From positions 2,888,920 to 2,952,919 of the forward strand of contig BCHH01000004.1 in NCBI GenBank assembly GCA_001599595.1: a stretch of 64,000 nt of DNA. Direction: 5' to 3'. Each line of letters begins with the position of its first letter. The stretch's first letter is position 1. Origin of the DNA: Beverwykella pulmonaria. Lineage: Eukaryota > Ascomycota > Dothideomycetes > Pleosporales > Melanommataceae. A program made the translations under genes and the position numbers. The notes below the pieces were generated by a model that saw nothing but the letters and a program-made list of their open reading frames with translations, did not search any database and was not told the origin of the DNA. Shown one piece after another: positions 63,588 to 64,000 of the stretch.

Positions 63588-64000
63588 ATGAAGCCAACAT
63601 CTGCTCTCCTGCTTGCATGCGCGGCTCCTCAACTCGCATCGGCAGCGAGACTCGATAAAGCCATTGTTGGACTCATGAGTCCTCTCTTTGCTTCTGCAGC
63701 CACCATCAACCGAGAAGCTCAAAATTTGGCAGCTGAGAAGCGCGAGCCAGAGGAAGCAAGCCCAGCCTGGGTTTGGGCCAGCAAACGCGTCACCGAAAGG
63801 CGTGAGCCGGAAGAAGCGGCCCCTGCCTGGGTGTGGGCCAGCAAGCGTGAAGCCGAAGCTCAACCTGAAGAGGCTGCGCCTGCTTGGGTGTGGGCCAGCA
63901 AGCGCGTCAACGAGAAGCGTGAAGCCGAAGCTCAGCCTGAAGAAGCTGCACCTGCCTGGGTCTGGGCCAGCAAGCGTGAGGCCGAAGCTCAACCTAAAGA
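63588..64000 (+). CDS. RiPP (dikaritin-type) precursor with kexin-processed repeats, runs off the window
   Basis: Open from the ATG at 63588 to the window end (137 codons or more, no stop reached). Signal peptide MKPTSALLLACAAPQLASAA, a short spacer, then tandem repeats. Four copies of PAWVWASKR lie at 63762, 63822, 63879 and 63951 (spacing 60, 57, 72 bp). Each is preceded by an acidic leader (EPEEAS, EPEEAA, EAEAQPEEAA) and followed by Lys-Arg, the Kex2 cleavage site; short extra segments VTERR and VNEKR separate some units. A fifth leader begins at the edge. Signal peptide, identical short cores, KR sites and EAEA spacers are the architecture of fungal kexin-processed RiPP precursors such as that of ustiloxin. 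With three UstYa-type genes and a hydroxylase alongside, this is the likely substrate. Predicted core: AWVWAS or PAWVWAS. Alternative: pheromone-like kexin peptide. Confidence 0.88.
   Translation, partial: MKPTSALLLACAAPQLASAARLDKAIVGLMSPLFASAATINREAQNLAAEKREPEEASPAWVWASKRVTERREPEEAAPAWVWASKREAEAQPEEAAPAWVWASKRVNEKREAEAQPEEAAPAWVWASKREAEAQPK
63762..63977 (+). repeat. Core-peptide repeats of the precursor
   Basis: Four cores identical at the protein level while the DNA differs at synonymous places (TGGGTT, TGGGTG, TGGGTC for Trp-Val; AAACGC, AAGCGT, AAGCGC for Lys-Arg). Selection therefore appears to keep the peptide rather than mere recent duplication. Confidence 0.9.

Noticed and set aside
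63576..63992. Long minus-strand reading frame opposite the precursor gene
   Set aside because: It is the complement of the repeated precursor coding sequence; the plus strand has a signal peptide and KR-processed cores and explains the openness.
1..64000. CRISPR arrays, bacterial operons or rRNA genes
   Set aside because: No regularly spaced repeats with unique spacers, no Shine-Dalgarno-led operons and no rRNA-like sequence; genes have spliceosomal introns.

Overview
The window reads as nuclear DNA of a filamentous ascomycete (Pezizomycotina). Genes are split by short introns (mostly 45-65 bp, GTRNGT donors, CTAAY branch sites, YAG acceptors). Families typical of that group are present: UstYa-like oxidases, HET and NACHT/ankyrin fragments, a toxin-like GH18 chitinase, a CFEM-like surface protein, a cutinase and an FMO-DUF6314 fusion. 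I cannot name the species. The region looks accessory: a few intact housekeeping genes sit among many broken genes, solo LTRs and MITEs.

Layout. 1-5.6 kb: nine- or ten-exon secreted protein joining a NucA/NucB-type nuclease-like domain, hevein-type chitin-binding modules and a GH18 chitinase. 6.2-9.4 kb: NLR-type (NACHT-ankyrin) gene cut by a 185-bp MITE. 10.3-14.8 kb: Naa40 histone acetyltransferase, a LYR-family mitochondrial protein, and the FMO-DUF6314 protein. 16.5-25.5 kb: a Cys-rich secreted protein, an APH-type kinase, a large acidic putative mitochondrial protein and a CFEM-like membrane protein. 27.2-31 kb: GH24 lysozyme, a second identical copy of the MITE, and an allantoate-permease-type MFS transporter. 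31.7-36 kb: SGNH-hydrolase and chitin-binding pseudogenes and an ankyrin protein. 36.4-47.7 kb: cutinase, GNAT, a broken BTB gene, BCS1, NLR and HET fragments, a PD-(D/E)XK-like protein and an alpha/beta hydrolase. 47.8-55 kb: transposon debris, solo LTRs with perfect target duplications, and two small secreted proteins.

55.1 kb to the right edge is the most interesting part: what looks like a ribosomally synthesised peptide (RiPP, dikaritin/UstYa-type) biosynthetic cluster cut by the window end. It has three genes for UstYa-family (DUF3328) proteins, each with two HxxHC motifs and one membrane anchor; a membrane-anchored prolyl-4-hydroxylase-like 2OG-Fe(II) oxygenase; a GNAT acetyltransferase; and, at 63588 running off the end, a secreted precursor with a signal peptide and at least four repeats ending in PAWVWAS followed by a Lys-Arg kexin site. 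The inferred logic is: secretory entry, Kex2 cutting at KR, trimming of acidic EAEA-type leaders, oxidative cross-linking by the UstYa proteins, perhaps Pro hydroxylation. I do not recognise the Trp-Val-Trp core from known ustiloxin, phomopsin, asperipin or victorin peptides.
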